From Tigriopus japonicus (Eukaryota; Arthropoda; Copepoda; Harpacticoida; Harpacticidae), in assembly GCA_010645155.1 (NCBI GenBank), contig CM021312.1, forward strand, positions 11,962,656 to 12,026,655: a stretch of 64,000 nucleotides of DNA. Reading direction: 5' to 3'. Positions within the stretch are counted from its first letter, which is position 1, and each line of letters opens with the position of its first letter. Position numbers and translations under genes: made by a program. Below the pieces are notes generated by a model. The model saw nothing but the letters and a program-made list of their open reading frames with translations. It made no database searches and was not told the origin of the DNA. Below are positions 25,601 through 34,891 of the stretch, one piece after another.

Positions 25601-28244
25601 TTTTGATTTGACATTAGATGGTAATTCTATCCAACAAGTTGGATCCCAATTTAGTACAAAAAACGGTTAAATTTTTAGGCCTTAACATTGATGACCATTT
25701 GAACTGGAAGGAGCACATTCGTCTAGTCAGTAACACAGTCAGAAAAACCATGTTCACTCTTTTTATGGCTAAGCAAGCAATTCCCACGAAACTTCGATAT
25801 ACTTTGTACAACGCTCTAGTAAGAAGTCGGCTTGAGTACGGAATTGAATTCTTTGGTGAATGTTCGGCCGCCAAATGTCTTGGCATACTTCAAAAACGAA
25901 TAATGAGATGGATGGTGGGGGCGAAATCTCGCTCTCACACAAACCATATCTTTAAAAACTGGAAGATACTAAAAGTAAAAGATTTAGCAAAAATGAACCA
26001 TCTGAAATTTATGTTTAACTGTTACTGGGGATTTATCCCGCAAATAATCAATCAGCACGCCTTCAAGGAAATTAGAGGGGGCTTCATAAGTTTCTTCGTG
26101 CCACTAACTCGATTAACATGGTACCAAAAACTCCCTGTTTATTCATTGCCCAACACCTGGAACCAATTCGTTGCCACAAACCTAATCAGAGGTAAAGATT
26201 TGACAAACTCATTAAGGGGATGGATCGGATGTGTCACTGAAGTGATCACTAGCTCATACTCGACCGACTGCGCAATTGAAAATTGTTATTCCTGTCGGTG
26301 ATAGGAGGAAGCCAGGTATTCTTGGTTTTCTGACTTTCTAGGAAATTAATGGAATACCCCGGCGGGAGAGAATGCTCCCTAAGTCGAAAACTCCTGGCGT
26401 GACAAAGCAGAAGATGGCACAGTGGCTCAAAATCTAGTCGGGGCCCCCATGAAAACAAACCATTCGGTTTATTGGGGTACCCAGGGATCTCAATTTCATT
26501 ATTTATATTTACAAAACCATGCATTTTTACCCTTTAACGAGTCCCTGAATAAAATCATCATCATCATCATCATCAAGAAGACCAATCAAACATTATCAAG
26601 CCTGTAGAGCCTATCCCTGCAATGAAAAGACATGATCCTCTGGTCCTGAAGGACCCTTAGCCCCAGTCCTGCGTGGTCCTGACCAAGGACGTGTCCTGAC
26701 CTTCTTGAGCCCCAAGACTTGAAACATTTTCAATCAAATCCACAATCCAGGATTTAATCCTCATGTTTTTCACTTATTTTGTCTCAAGGACGTCGTGATT
26801 GCCTTTGTTCCAATTCCAATCCGGATCAGATGGCTGATCTGATCCAGAACCGTCAAAAGTGCCCTTCAATAGTTACAACTAACAACATCTCCGACTTGGA
26901 CTCCATCTTGTTTCAAAATGAGACCATTCTTGTTCTTTCATTTTCCTATGGAAATGGTGCCTGCGTTGTGGAGGTGTTGAAGAGGATGGAAGATGAGTAA
27001 CACTCCAGATACCACCACAGATACTTCTGTTAAGCACTGTTTCACTGAAGTTGGACTAATGGGTGAAGCAAGATTCCATCTACGTATTTTCCTCATTCTT
27101 ATGAGGCCTAAAATCCTTTGGAGAGTTGAATGTCAAAAGTTCATGAGACTAGTAAAAAGAGTGCTGGGACTTCTAAAATCAAGGTGAAGAACATCCAGTC
27201 CACAAATATTAACACAAAAAGTTTGCGTGAATTCTTTGAAGACACATGTTCAACAGTTTTAGACGTTAATAAGGATAAATGACGTTGTGTCAAAATATAG
27301 CCTCGGCCTCATACCATTTTTTCAAAAATCGGAGTTCGTGTCCACCCCTTTCAGGGGTTCCTGCCTGGACATATGGATGATGTCAGGATGTCAGTTATTT
27401 CATAAATTTCTAGCAAATAGCAAAGAACGTAACCATGAAAATGGAATACGTCCTAAATATCCTAAATCAATTGTAAATTGTTCATACCAAGAGTGTTGGA
27501 CCACACACGTCGATAATTGATTGTGACAAGGTTCCCAGTTTATTTAAGTAAAAAAGAGAAAGGAAAGCAAATCGAAAAAGGTTTTTAAGCTAAGCCTTTT
27601 GATCAGTAGATGACATTAATTTAAAGCAGGGATCGGCAACCGGTGGGCCGCGGCCCACGGGTGGGGCCAAGGGTGATTTTGAACTTTTCTCATTGCTCGT
27701 GTGCCCACCAACAATGGGCCCAAGAGACATCCATAGTACTGTACTTGTGGGTCCAGAGTTCTTTGATTGCTAATTTGTGGGCCCATGAACCTGCCACCAT
27801 GTGTATGGTGGGCCCCGACTTCATTACACCAAATGCCCAAAATTGGCACCCATTTTTGAGAAATGATCCTTTTCTTTTCGAAAACATTATGGCCATGCAA
27901 GAAATAGAGTTGACATGAGGCCAAAAATTGGCATCAAAGATGATGTTCTGGCAACCCTGCTGGAAATCAACGCAAGTTGGTAATCTGGTAACGCAAGGTC
28001 CCCGCTGATATTTTTCTCGGTTCATTGAAAATGCTTATTACATGAACATTAAATTGACAAATTATTACAGTTCGAATCTCTTACCAAAACTTGACTGTCC
28101 ATTGTCGAGAATGGTAAACGTTCCACCCATTTCAGCTATGATAGAGTTAACAGCCATGTCCAAGTTTGAGGCCAGTGTTCTTGAAATTGGACTCCACACG
28201 CCCAGGAAGAGCATAAATGGGATGATAATGCATGCCATGATCAT
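13671..28244 (-). CDS. Divergent ionotropic receptor (IR), ten exons, 644 aa
   Basis: Exons: 28244-28085, 22258-22002, 21881-21745, 20249-20128, 20062-19836, 18475-18236, 18163-18040, 17979-17812, 15434-15236, 13971-13671. Together they give 1935 nt, and every GT/AG junction is phase-consistent. Residues 1-25 are a signal peptide (MIMACIIIPFMLFLGVWSP) and about 26-180 a short N-terminal region. The S1 half of the ligand-binding domain follows (LHGVTLRFVA, then YPDLLPPVEKMIMRALE, and GRAHFSIGFVPIEE at about 304-317). M1 is about 358-380 and the pore loop about 396-415 (FMDIFIVMFTGFTEP). The channel helix with the SYSSTLLSFLTLP form of the glutamate-receptor SYTANLAAFLT motif is at about 440-452. 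S2 comes next, and M4 is at about 621-640 before the stop. Known IRs are ligand-gated cation channels in chemosensory dendrites; the ligand is unknown. The long first intron is assigned by phase and could hide an extra exon. Confidence 0.88.
14157..14835. mobile_element. MITE-like element with TTCGGACGTTTAGGTA ends
   Basis: Inverted ends ttcggacgtttaggta (left) and tacctaaacgtccgaa (right) lie about 680 bp apart in the last intron of the IR gene. The interior has no coding capacity. No clear target duplication is seen. Confidence 0.6.
14937..15199. mobile_element. MITE family F, copy 3 (divergent)
   Basis: Same layout as 10746-11016: CAATGGATAGG start, ggggccaaatgac block, mirrored end near ccaattggcctcaagaatcc, then cttatccat. 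More diverged than the other two copies. Its right end lies about 40 bp from the donor of IR exon 9. Confidence 0.7.
16085..16132. mobile_element. MITE family E end fragment
   Basis: The end sequence aaagcgcttttggtccatca followed by cta matches the termini of family E (52562-52883), preceded by gaaactgaaac. Only one end is present. Confidence 0.45.
16608..16860 (+). mobile_element. hAT-like MITE family A, 5' portion
   Basis: Begins TAGGAACAGGAACATTAGAC, then repeats ttattcgtctttttcgtc, like the complete copy at 20679-21655. Similarity fades after the gattgtcagtt block near 16850, and the right end is not found. Confidence 0.65.
18594..18868. mobile_element. MITE family E, left end lost
   Basis: The interior has tttcggttgtgcctaccgaa and gttcaaaaacctctgaaa, shared with 52562-52883. 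The right end is ccctttcggtccatcacta. The left inverted repeat has decayed. It sits in an IR intron, starting just upstream of the exon at 18475. Confidence 0.65.
19386..19596 (-). mobile_element. tRNA-derived SINE, copy 2
   Basis: On the minus strand: head with agtggccgcgcgtactgaag, box B GGTTCGAATCC (plus 19490-19500), then cggattgaagctgtcgg, tail ggaatcgcattccttgtag, and a terminal (AAC)n run. It lies in the intron between IR exons 5 and 6. It is better preserved than copy 1. Confidence 0.88.
20679..21655 (+). mobile_element. hAT-like non-autonomous element family A, complete
   Basis: 977 bp, ends TAGGGACAGGAACTTT and AACTTCCTGTCCCTA, flanked by a perfect 8 bp duplication atcataag (20671-20678 and 21656-21663). 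The subterminal regions are arrays of ttattcgtcttttttcgtc. No transposase ORF. The TAGGG start and 8 bp duplication fit hAT. It lies inside the intron between IR exons 3 and 4 and carries the inverted repeat at 21232-21400. Partial relatives: 16608, 42480-46190, 51648, 56903. Confidence 0.88.
21232..21400. repeat. Inverted repeat nested in family A element
   Basis: Arms near 21232-21269 and 21362-21400 share aaaccaagcttgaaaaattt in opposite orientation, with ggacattaaa/ggattttaaa at the outer edge. It is either part of the element or a small secondary insertion. Confidence 0.65.
22300..22470 (-). mobile_element. Fragment related to the gypsy protease leader
   Basis: The reverse complement matches 33105-33210 of the gypsy element: tgaaaattcaacggaacaat, then acaaaaacctca and gtgtatttttgaaat, with weaker similarity continuing into the protease region. 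It is a decayed fragment in IR intron 1, just upstream of exon 2. Confidence 0.6.
23190..23479. mobile_element. hAT-like MITE family C
   Basis: 290 bp with inverted repeats of about 27 bp starting TAGAGGGCTAACAGAGAAAT and ending GCCCTCTA. Flanks cactgaac (23182-23189) and ccctgaac (23480-23487) match at 7 of 8 bases. No ORF. It lies in IR intron 1. Confidence 0.8.
23597..23672 (-). tRNA. tRNA-like sequence (pseudogene or SINE head)
   Basis: 76 nt on the minus strand, with a perfect 7 bp acceptor-like stem (GGCAAGC/GCTTGCC) and a box B GGTTCAAATCC. The head resembles the tRNA-Ser/Leu pattern. D and anticodon stems do not form properly, and the T stem pairs only with a shifted loop. It is more likely a tRNA pseudogene or the head of a second SINE family than a working tRNA. 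Confidence 0.45.
24160..24690. repeat. Inverted repeat around a small TIR element
   Basis: Outer arms: 24163-24260 (ttaagaaccaactttccca, caaaacggggagttt, aacttgaacaac) pair with 24545-24680. Inside, ttatcctgaactaaa at about 24380 pairs with tttagttcaggataa at about 24520. It is a nested foldback structure just 5' of LINE-B; the plus-strand ORFs across it are by-products of the arms. Confidence 0.65.
24950..26580 (+). mobile_element. LINE-B, 5'-truncated reverse transcriptase
   Basis: A Jockey/CR1-like reverse transcriptase starts at NYRPISILPSFSKVLEK (24960). Motif A is FLDLKKAFDTVNHDIL, motif B is GVPQGSILGP, and the catalytic box is MFADDTT (about 25430). One frameshift near 25615-25670 moves the frame, and the C-terminal part then runs to 26301 (FLGLNIDDHLNWKEHI, RYTLYNALVRSRLEYG). 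The 3' end is a (TCA)n run at 26549-26577. The endonuclease domain is absent. It lies in IR intron 1, antisense to the receptor. Confidence 0.88.
26640..27620. other. Intron sequence with no recognised feature
   Basis: Only short ORFs lacking motifs; gtcctgaagga/tcctgacc-type repeats occur near 26640-26705. Confidence 0.35.
27627..27959 (+). mobile_element. hAT-like MITE family B, copy 1
   Basis: Starts CAGGGATCGGCAACCGGTGG and ends GGCAACCCTG. The interior is rich in gtgggccc and contains agttctttgattgctaattt, shared with 60396-60643. Ends of the CAGGGRTCGGCAAC type are common in hAT elements. Target duplications are not convincing. Confidence 0.7.
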
Positions 28245-28399
28245 TCGACAATGAGAACATTTAACAAACCGCCTTAAAAGTAAATTTGACCTTCAAACCT
28301 GTCCGAAAACAATTTACATTACTTATGTGCTTCAATTTGTTGGAAAGGTCTCTCTAAAGTGCTTTGAATGCTCCAAGGAACACTTCTTTCGACTGAAAT

Positions 28400-29280
28400 G
28401 ACATCCAAAGCTTAAATTGCCTCGCTGAATTCATTGGAAAAAGTTGGAATGAACAGAACCAAAACTTTCCAATCTGAAATTTGTACCAAGAAAAGACAAA
28501 GTTTGTAATTCATTCATAACATTTCGTCGAAAGACTGGGATATCTTACAGTTTCGTTATTATTCATCTTAATTTTCTTTTGTGCTCTGGTAGAAACTTCT
28601 TTTTTGTGGAACCCTTATGACGTACTCTCTAATAACATACAGTATTTGTGCCTTGATTTTGACACTTGGTTGAAATTCTGGAGTCAACTTGAAGATGGTG
28701 AGGACCTGCAGATTTTGGTTTGTTCATAGAGTTCATAAAACATGCAGGAATCAATTTACTGCAGATAAACTCATGTTAATGATTCATTATTATTCCCTCT
28801 CTTTATTTTCGAATGAGAAGCACAACAGAAAGACGCTTTTTACAAGATTGTCACATGTAAGAGTCCAATACCTAACCAGGAATGGGTTTTTGACACATTG
28901 AGTTTTTCATTATGAGAGCCTGACGAAAGCGTATTTTTTTGTCAACATAAACTCATTCCTTGCTTTTTTCACTTTTAGCCCAATTTGTTTAGCTTTAATC
29001 AGCTTATTTGATACTAGTATATAAGTTATGATTATAGATACTTTTTTAATTTCAACGTTAAGCTGACTTTTTTTTCAAGTTGAAAATAAAATTGTTACAT
29101 TCAGCACAAAAGTTTATCCACACTTTATGGCTGAAACGAAAGTGCTAGAAATCTAACTGAAAATAATTACTCGTAATCTTACTTTCTTTAATCTTACTGA
29201 TAATTATCATTATTTTTTTAGTTTCAATATTTTTTAACTAAAAGATAATTTTCCGTGAAGTGCAATAGCATTTCTTGTGC
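28400..29280. other. No recognised feature upstream of the IR gene
   Basis: This lies 5' of IR exon 1 and should hold its promoter, but no motif could be assigned. Sequence is AT-rich with only short ORFs. Confidence 0.35.
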
Positions 29281-29284
29281 GAGA

Positions 29285-30521
29285 TTAGATAAACACAAAG
29301 AACCTGATAAATGAGCGGGACCAAGCGTGGAAAAATTGGAAGAGCGCAGGAAACGATTCAAGAAAGATGCTCCGCGCTGAGTACAAAAAATTGTGGAACA
29401 AATGTGTCAAGTGGATAAGAAAAGATGTAAGGTCGAGATACGCAAGCAAACTCAATAACGGTGAACTCTGGACGGTGGTAAACGAAATTAGAGGAGCACA
29501 ATCTGAGAGAAAAGTGGAGGGCATAACAGATTCAAATGGGAGATTAATTATGAACGACAAAGAAAAAGCAGACGAATTCAATGCTTACTTCCGACTGAAA
29601 GTCTAAGACATAAAGAGTTATATCCCCCAAACTGACCATAGAAATGACCCATGTTGGCGAGTGGCAAGACAATTCAAAGTGGAAAATACTTTTCAATTCC
29701 GTCCCTCAATCTATGGAGCCTCACGACCTCACGACCTCACGGCGGGATTCGATTGCATTGACCATCAGATTCTCTTAAAAAAGCTAAAGATCTTGGGTTT
29801 TGGAGAAATGGCAAGAAATGGCAAGCTTGGCTCATTTATGGAGAATCGTATCCAACAGGTCAAGTATGGCAATGAACTCTCCGAGCCAATGTGCATAAAT
29901 GTGGGATCCCCACAAGGTTCAGTACTCTCCCCCGTGTTATATCTCCTTTATACCTAAGATTTATGTCTATGGTTACCACCAGAAATACGTGATGGATTTA
30001 CAGCTTTTGCCGATGATACGACAATGGTGATTGGGGAGAAAAACGTGGAATACCTTATGGCAAAGTTAGAATCCGTGGCTGCCACAACTCTGGAGTACAT
30101 GGCAATGAACGGCCTGAAAGCAAATGACTCAAAAACTCGCCTCTTAGTAGGCAGAAAAAGCCAATCTGGAACGAGAGAACACATATCTATTACCGTGGGG
30201 ACCTCAAAAATACTCGAGTCAGAATCAGTGAAGATCTTGGGAGTTCAATTCCAGTCAGACCTCAAATGGCATTGCCAACTTCGCTCTCTAATAACCGAAT
30301 TGGATAAGGGGTTAGGAACTGTTAGATTGCTCGTATCAAAGCTTCTACGGAAAGCAATTAAATCAGCCATTGACTCGTTGATTCTCTCAAAGTTGCAGTA
30401 CTGCCTTCCACTGTTCTACAAATTACGCTTCTCCGATGAACAAGACACTGTCAAGTTGCAACACAACATTCAAATTGGGCTAAGTGAGCGTGTTCTGAAG
30501 TTTCTCTTATTAAGTCCCTAT
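29285..30521 (+). mobile_element. LINE-C, degenerate reverse transcriptase
   Basis: Pieces of one LINE reverse transcriptase in several frames: a pre-RT region 29367-29606 (VNEIRGAQ...NDKEKADEFNAYF), GFDCIDHQILLKKLKILGFG and SPQGSVLSPVLY (29740-29957), the catalytic FADDTT at about 30008, and a thumb region to about 30524 (VKILGVQFQSDLKWH). Several frameshifts, no endonuclease. The 370 bp hairpin at 30522 interrupts its 3' part. Confidence 0.85.
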
Positions 30522-30891
30522 TGAGATGTCAAACTCAGGGTGGTGTGATGTTTTGCGGAGCCAAACGAAAACTAGACTCGCAACCTCAAACAACATGGTC
30601 GTAAAACGGCAGGCCGCATGTTATCGCACTTAATTCAAAAGCGAGAGGATACCAAAATCAAGTCGAATTAGCATTCGTCGAGTATATACTATCCCTATCT
30701 GCTGCGTTTCAAACACAGGAGTTGTCACAAGTATAAACTCGAGGCCGGTTTATCTGATTTAATTTTGGTGTGCTCTCGCTTTTGAATTAGATGCGACAAC
30801 ATGCCGTTGTACGACCGTGTTGTTTGAGGTTGCGAGTCCAGTTTTCGTTTGGCTCCGCAAAACATCACACCACCCTGAGTTTGACATCTCA
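30522..30891. repeat. 370 bp long-arm hairpin (foldback element)
   Basis: The ends are TGAGATGTCAAACTCAGGG and CCCTGAGTTTGACATCTCA. Arms of about 150 bp are near-perfect reverse complements (30522-30670 and 30755-30891), and the centre still pairs partly (tcgagtatatact/agtataaactcga). A transcript through it would form a long double-stranded stem. It is inserted at the 3' part of LINE-C. Confidence 0.88.
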
Positions 30892-30932
30892 TGTGACCCA
30901 CCAACAAACTGACAATTGACTCTAAATTGATC

Positions 30933-31610
30933 TCAACAGTTGGGATGTGTTAGATCAGCTGTAACCTTTATTTCGAACACCATGGACAAGTTTTTTTGTT
31001 GCTTGAGTTTTGGTTGTTTCTCGATGTCAATGAAGCACTCGTAGAACTGCTTTCTGTTGAGAAAATACGCACTTTTTAACTCCATGGAATTCACAAGAGC
31101 CACCCAAAAAGGCAAAAAGCCATCTTTGGGTATATTTTCCAACATTTTGATGGAAAAATACTCGAGCAAAGCAGACGTGCTCATTTTGTTTTCTAGACCA
31201 TCATGGCTGACTAAGAATTCAGTCTGACTTCGAAGTAACAGAATCAAAACACTTCTGTAGTACAATACAGAAAGCCGGAGCGGAGGTAACCAACAGTGTC
31301 CATGACTAAGCAAAACAAAATGTGAACAGTTGGGTAAAACTATGTCTTTATTTCCTAAACTTTTCAGGTTACCAAAAGATCGTTTTATAATTTGGATTTT
31401 TTTTTCGGAAAACGTGAATGTCGCACAACTTGTCTGAATTTGGCCACCCTAAGGCAATTTCTATGTCTTGTTGATTTCGAGAAAGACCAAAGACATGAGA
31501 TGAAAAATTAAAAAAAAAATTGTCAATTTTCAGTGGTACAGGAATTTGAAAAAATTCCTCCGAACTCTCTGTGATCCAGGTGAATGAATTTATCATACTG
31601 GTAGTCATTG
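30933..31610 (-). CDS. Unidentified gene, two exons (partial)
   Basis: Exon 31610-31373 has an acceptor-like cttttag before CA-ATG and a donor TTTTG|gtaacc. Exon 31305-30933 has acceptor ttttgttttgcttag and ends at a TGA. The joined phase is consistent (TG|T gives Cys). The product has about 200 residues, with peptides such as IEIALGWPNSDKLCDIHVF and KDGFLPFWVALVNSMELKS, and no domain I recognise. The first exon opens in the same phase and with the same CA-ATG junction as IR exon 2 at 22258, so this could be the N-terminal remnant of another IR paralogue; that is a guess. No upstream exon was found. Confidence 0.4.
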
Positions 31611-31639
31611 CTAAAAGCCTTCTGCTTCAAATCTGTTCA

Positions 31640-32640
31640 ATTCTGACGTGTAGGGCTATTATAACGTCCATTCATTGGTTGTGGCCACCCAATCAACAAA
31701 TCTCATCGATGATCACTTGACTCAAGATCTTGTGGAGCAAACGCTTTGCAGGTTCAGTCACTCACACTTTGTGATCAATGATGTAGCCCTCCCTGATGTC
31801 ATCCATCTAATATACACTGTTTCTCATTCACTTGTCCATGGGATTAACCACATAAGCGTTTAATAAAAGCATCCTAAAAGAGTACACCATTTGGCAAGAA
31901 TCATCTAGAAAAATTGGCACCATCTTGCAGGTCTTTCTTCGATTTACTTAGTTTTATAAATATTTAACTATATCCAAATCTGGCGTATTCACCAAATTTC
32001 GTCACATCTAGCAAATCTCGAGAACCATTCAAGTTTTTGGAACCCAGAGCATGGTCTAATCACAAAGAAACTCTGAGCGCCACCTTTCCCTGTTTACAAT
32101 GACTACTACGAACTACGATTTGCTATGGGAACACATATTATTCCAGAGAAGATGTATTCAGCCAGACTGGCTTTATGTTTGGTAAGGGTCATTATTAGGT
32201 TTATCAAACAGTTGTGCCTAAACAAGTTCACATTTTTGATTGTAACATTTCAAAACAGATGCAACAACCTTGGCGCGAAAGGTAGTACATTTTGTACCAA
32301 TCATCCATTGTACCATATTTGTTTGTTTACTCTTCATCACCTGTAACTCGTCGGGCAAAACTTCAGCGTGTTAGGAACACATCAATGGCTTCTTTTGCAA
32401 TGAGATAGTTTAGACTCAAGGAACACTGAATTTTCTGGAGAGGGAGCCTAGCGATGAGATTTCTGACTTTCATTAGGAGCAAATGGATTGAGTTCTGTTG
32501 CAAGTGAGACATGACTTTGATTGGGTTAACAACATTTTTCAATTTTCAGTTCAAAGACTTGCCCAAGTTAAAAGTTATTCCACCTTAAGCTGATATGCTG
32601 AAAAGAGGATAAAATGAATGAGCTCGCCCTTTTGTAATAA
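31640..32640. other. No recognised feature
   Basis: Short plus-strand ORFs (31675-31863 and 32125-32346) show no domain. This is the region between the unidentified gene and the gypsy remnant. Confidence 0.35.
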
Positions 32641-32742
32641 AACAAGTATCAATATAGGGTTGGCTCTTACATTCTTGGTAGGAATTGCACGGAGCTTTGC
32701 GAGAGCCTAAATTTTGACGCAGACGCTTCAATGAGTTGAAAC

Positions 32743-33104
32743 TTGAAATACAAAGTCTACCCTAAGGCACAGACTGGCCAACAAAATCTATGGATACCCG
32801 ACCGTATCCATACGTCTTTCCCGAATTCCTGTCCAACTTGTGGGTCTTGTAACGGGGAACACTCTAAAATTAATTGCCCAGCTCGCACATCTTCATGCCA
32901 TGGTTGTCGACAAGTGGGTCATTGGTTACCGTTTGCCCAAAGAGGGATAAGTCGAGCACTGACCGAAAAGCCAATGGCATAAGATTAAAAGTAGCTTCAT
33001 CGACTGTCACAGAAAATGGTAATCGTATTTTTCTGCAAGTGTCGCCTAAGGCAAGGATGGCTCAAGCCAGGATTACTTTCAAAATACACACTGGGTCCGA
33101 TTAG
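32743..33104 (+). pseudogene. Gypsy gag nucleocapsid-like fragment, frameshifted
   Basis: Frame 32743-32982 contains cysteine/histidine clusters (CPTCGSCNGEHSKINC, then CHGCRQVGHW) typical of retroelement zinc knuckles. The frame shifts near 32930, and sequence resembling the gag-protease junction continues to 33104. Confidence 0.65.
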
Positions 33105-33188
33105 TACAATGAAAATTCAACGGAACAATACATTTGTTGCAAAAACCTCACATTTTAGTACAATGATGGGACCCAATGTGTATTTTTG
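33078..33188. repeat. Small hairpin inside the gypsy element
   Basis: Arms of about 33 bp (ttcaaaatacacactgggtc, then cattgggtcccatcattgta on the mirrored side) flank about 45 bp and introduce a stop just before the protease. The matching sequence at 22370-22450 suggests it was already part of this retroelement lineage. Confidence 0.6.
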
Positions 33189-33610
33189 AAATTCGTCCTG
33201 ACGTACAGTGGTTCCTGCCTAAGGGCACTTCAAAGTCGATCAAAATGCACTTTTGCGCAGACACGGGTGCTGACATAATTGTCATGGGACTAAACCTGTT
33301 TAAGTCGTCGGATTTATGGCAGATTGTTCCTGTTTTGGAAGATCGTTATCACAACCAAAAAGTTTCGGGAGTTGATGGCCGACCCCTAAATCTATTTTGC
33401 TCATTTCAAACCGACCTTCATTTCAATGATCACGTTTTTGTCCTGGATGTTACCGTGGTTGTTTGTTACGGTTTAGATGATGCTTACTTAAGCCTAACGG
33501 TTTGTAAGGCCTTAAACATTGTCCGATCAGATTTTCCACAACCCATGATTTCTCAGATTTCTAAGGAATTGACAAAACCTGAAAAATCTCCTGTGTGGTC
33601 CAGAATATAA
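33176..33610 (+). pseudogene. Gypsy aspartic protease region
   Basis: 144 codons with the retropepsin active-site motif ADTGAD near 33256 and the downstream layout expected of a gypsy protease. It ends at a stop just before the reverse-transcriptase frame. It is cut off from the gag part by the hairpin and stop, so it is treated as part of a dead element. Confidence 0.75.
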
Positions 33611-33631
33611 AGAATTAAGTTTCTTGAATCT

Positions 33632-34050
33632 TTGCCAGATTCACCTTCAGATTTCGATTTTCGATCGGTGATAGTTAAATTAAAATCTATTTACAGTGAG
33701 GCATTCAATGAGGATATTCTCAAGCCAAGGAAGGGTCCAATTGTTGGGGATCCAATGGTTATTACATTGAAGCCGGACGCCAAACCCTTCGCCATTTATA
33801 CTTCCCGCCGGATTCCACTTCCTCAGGAAAATGTGGTGTACCAAGAGCTCCAAGATATGACGAAAAAAGAGGTAATCGCACCAGAAGGAGATGTTCCAAC
33901 CACATGGTGCCGTCCCATGGTAATAGTTCCAAAGTCAAATGGCTCCATCCGCCTTTGTGTAGACCTCACTCGGTTAAATTCCCAAGTTGTAAGGTCAACA
34001 CACCCAATCAAGACTCCAATGGAGGCTGTATCCGGTTTCCTCCCATCGGA
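33632..34050 (+). pseudogene. Gypsy reverse transcriptase, N-terminal part
   Basis: Carries typical Ty3/gypsy blocks: a primer-grip-side PRKGPIVGDP region, YTSRRIPLPQ and NGSIRLCVDLTRLN. The frame is broken at 34051 by the family D transposon. Confidence 0.8.
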
Positions 34051-34891
34051 CAGACCTGTTCAAGATACTTTGAAAAAGTATCTAGATAAGGTAGTATTTT
34101 CCGCAAAGTATCTAGATAAAGATAGTTTAAGATACTTTCCTGAAAAAGTATCTAGATAAAGATACTTTAAGATACTTTCCCGAAAAAAGTATCTAGATAA
34201 AGATACTTTAAGATATCTTCCCGAAATGTATCTAGATAAAGATACTTTAAGATACTTTCCCAAAAAACTATCTAGATAAGATACTTCAAGATACTTTTCA
34301 CAAAGCGTATCTATATAAGATACTTTTAGATACTTTTCTTCATTATGCATAATGTCAAATTATTTGTGCATTATGCAGATTGAAAGTGGATACATTATAC
34401 ATGTTAAGACTTGAGAGTGGACGAATTATGCACATTGAGAGTAGATGCATTATGCACCTTTCCTCAAAGTGGAAAATGAATGCATCCTCAGATTCCTCAC
34501 TCAATGTGCATAATATGTCCACTCTCAAGTCTCAACATGCATAATGATCCACTTTCAATGTACATAATGCACAAGTAATTTGACTTTATTCATTATGAAG
34601 AAAAGTATCTAGAAGTATCTTTTCTAGATACTTTTTGGGAAAATGCACAATGCATACTAAACAATGCATAATGGATGTTTTAACACAAAAGATTGAGAAA
34701 ACACATTATCTAGATAAAGATAGTTTAAGATAGTTTTCCAAAAAAAGTATCTAGATAAAGATATTTCAAGATAGTTTTCCGAAAAAAGTATCTAGAAAAA
34801 GATACTTTAAGATACTTTCCCGAAAAAGGTATCTAGATAAAGATAAAAGATAAACTATCTTTTATCTAGATAAAATAATTGAATAGGTCTG
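34051..34891. mobile_element. hAT-like foldback element family D inserted in gypsy pol
   Basis: 841 bp starting CAGACCTGTTCAAG and ending TTGAATAGGTCTG, bounded by a perfect 8 bp duplication ccatcgga (34043-34050 and 34892-34899). TATCTAGATA arrays flank a gcataatgca-rich palindrome, the reverse complement of 1063-1727. Insertion plus duplication totals 849 bp (a multiple of three), but the interior contains stops. No transposase. Confidence 0.92.

Noticed and set aside
27616..28025. Three overlapping ORFs of about 100 codons
   Set aside because: They fall in the G/C-rich gtgggccc repeats of a MITE, where stops are rare in all frames.
34060..34350. 96-codon minus-strand ORF with repeated YLKVSLSRYF
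   Set aside because: A translation of the TATCTAGATA arrays in the foldback transposon, not a protein.
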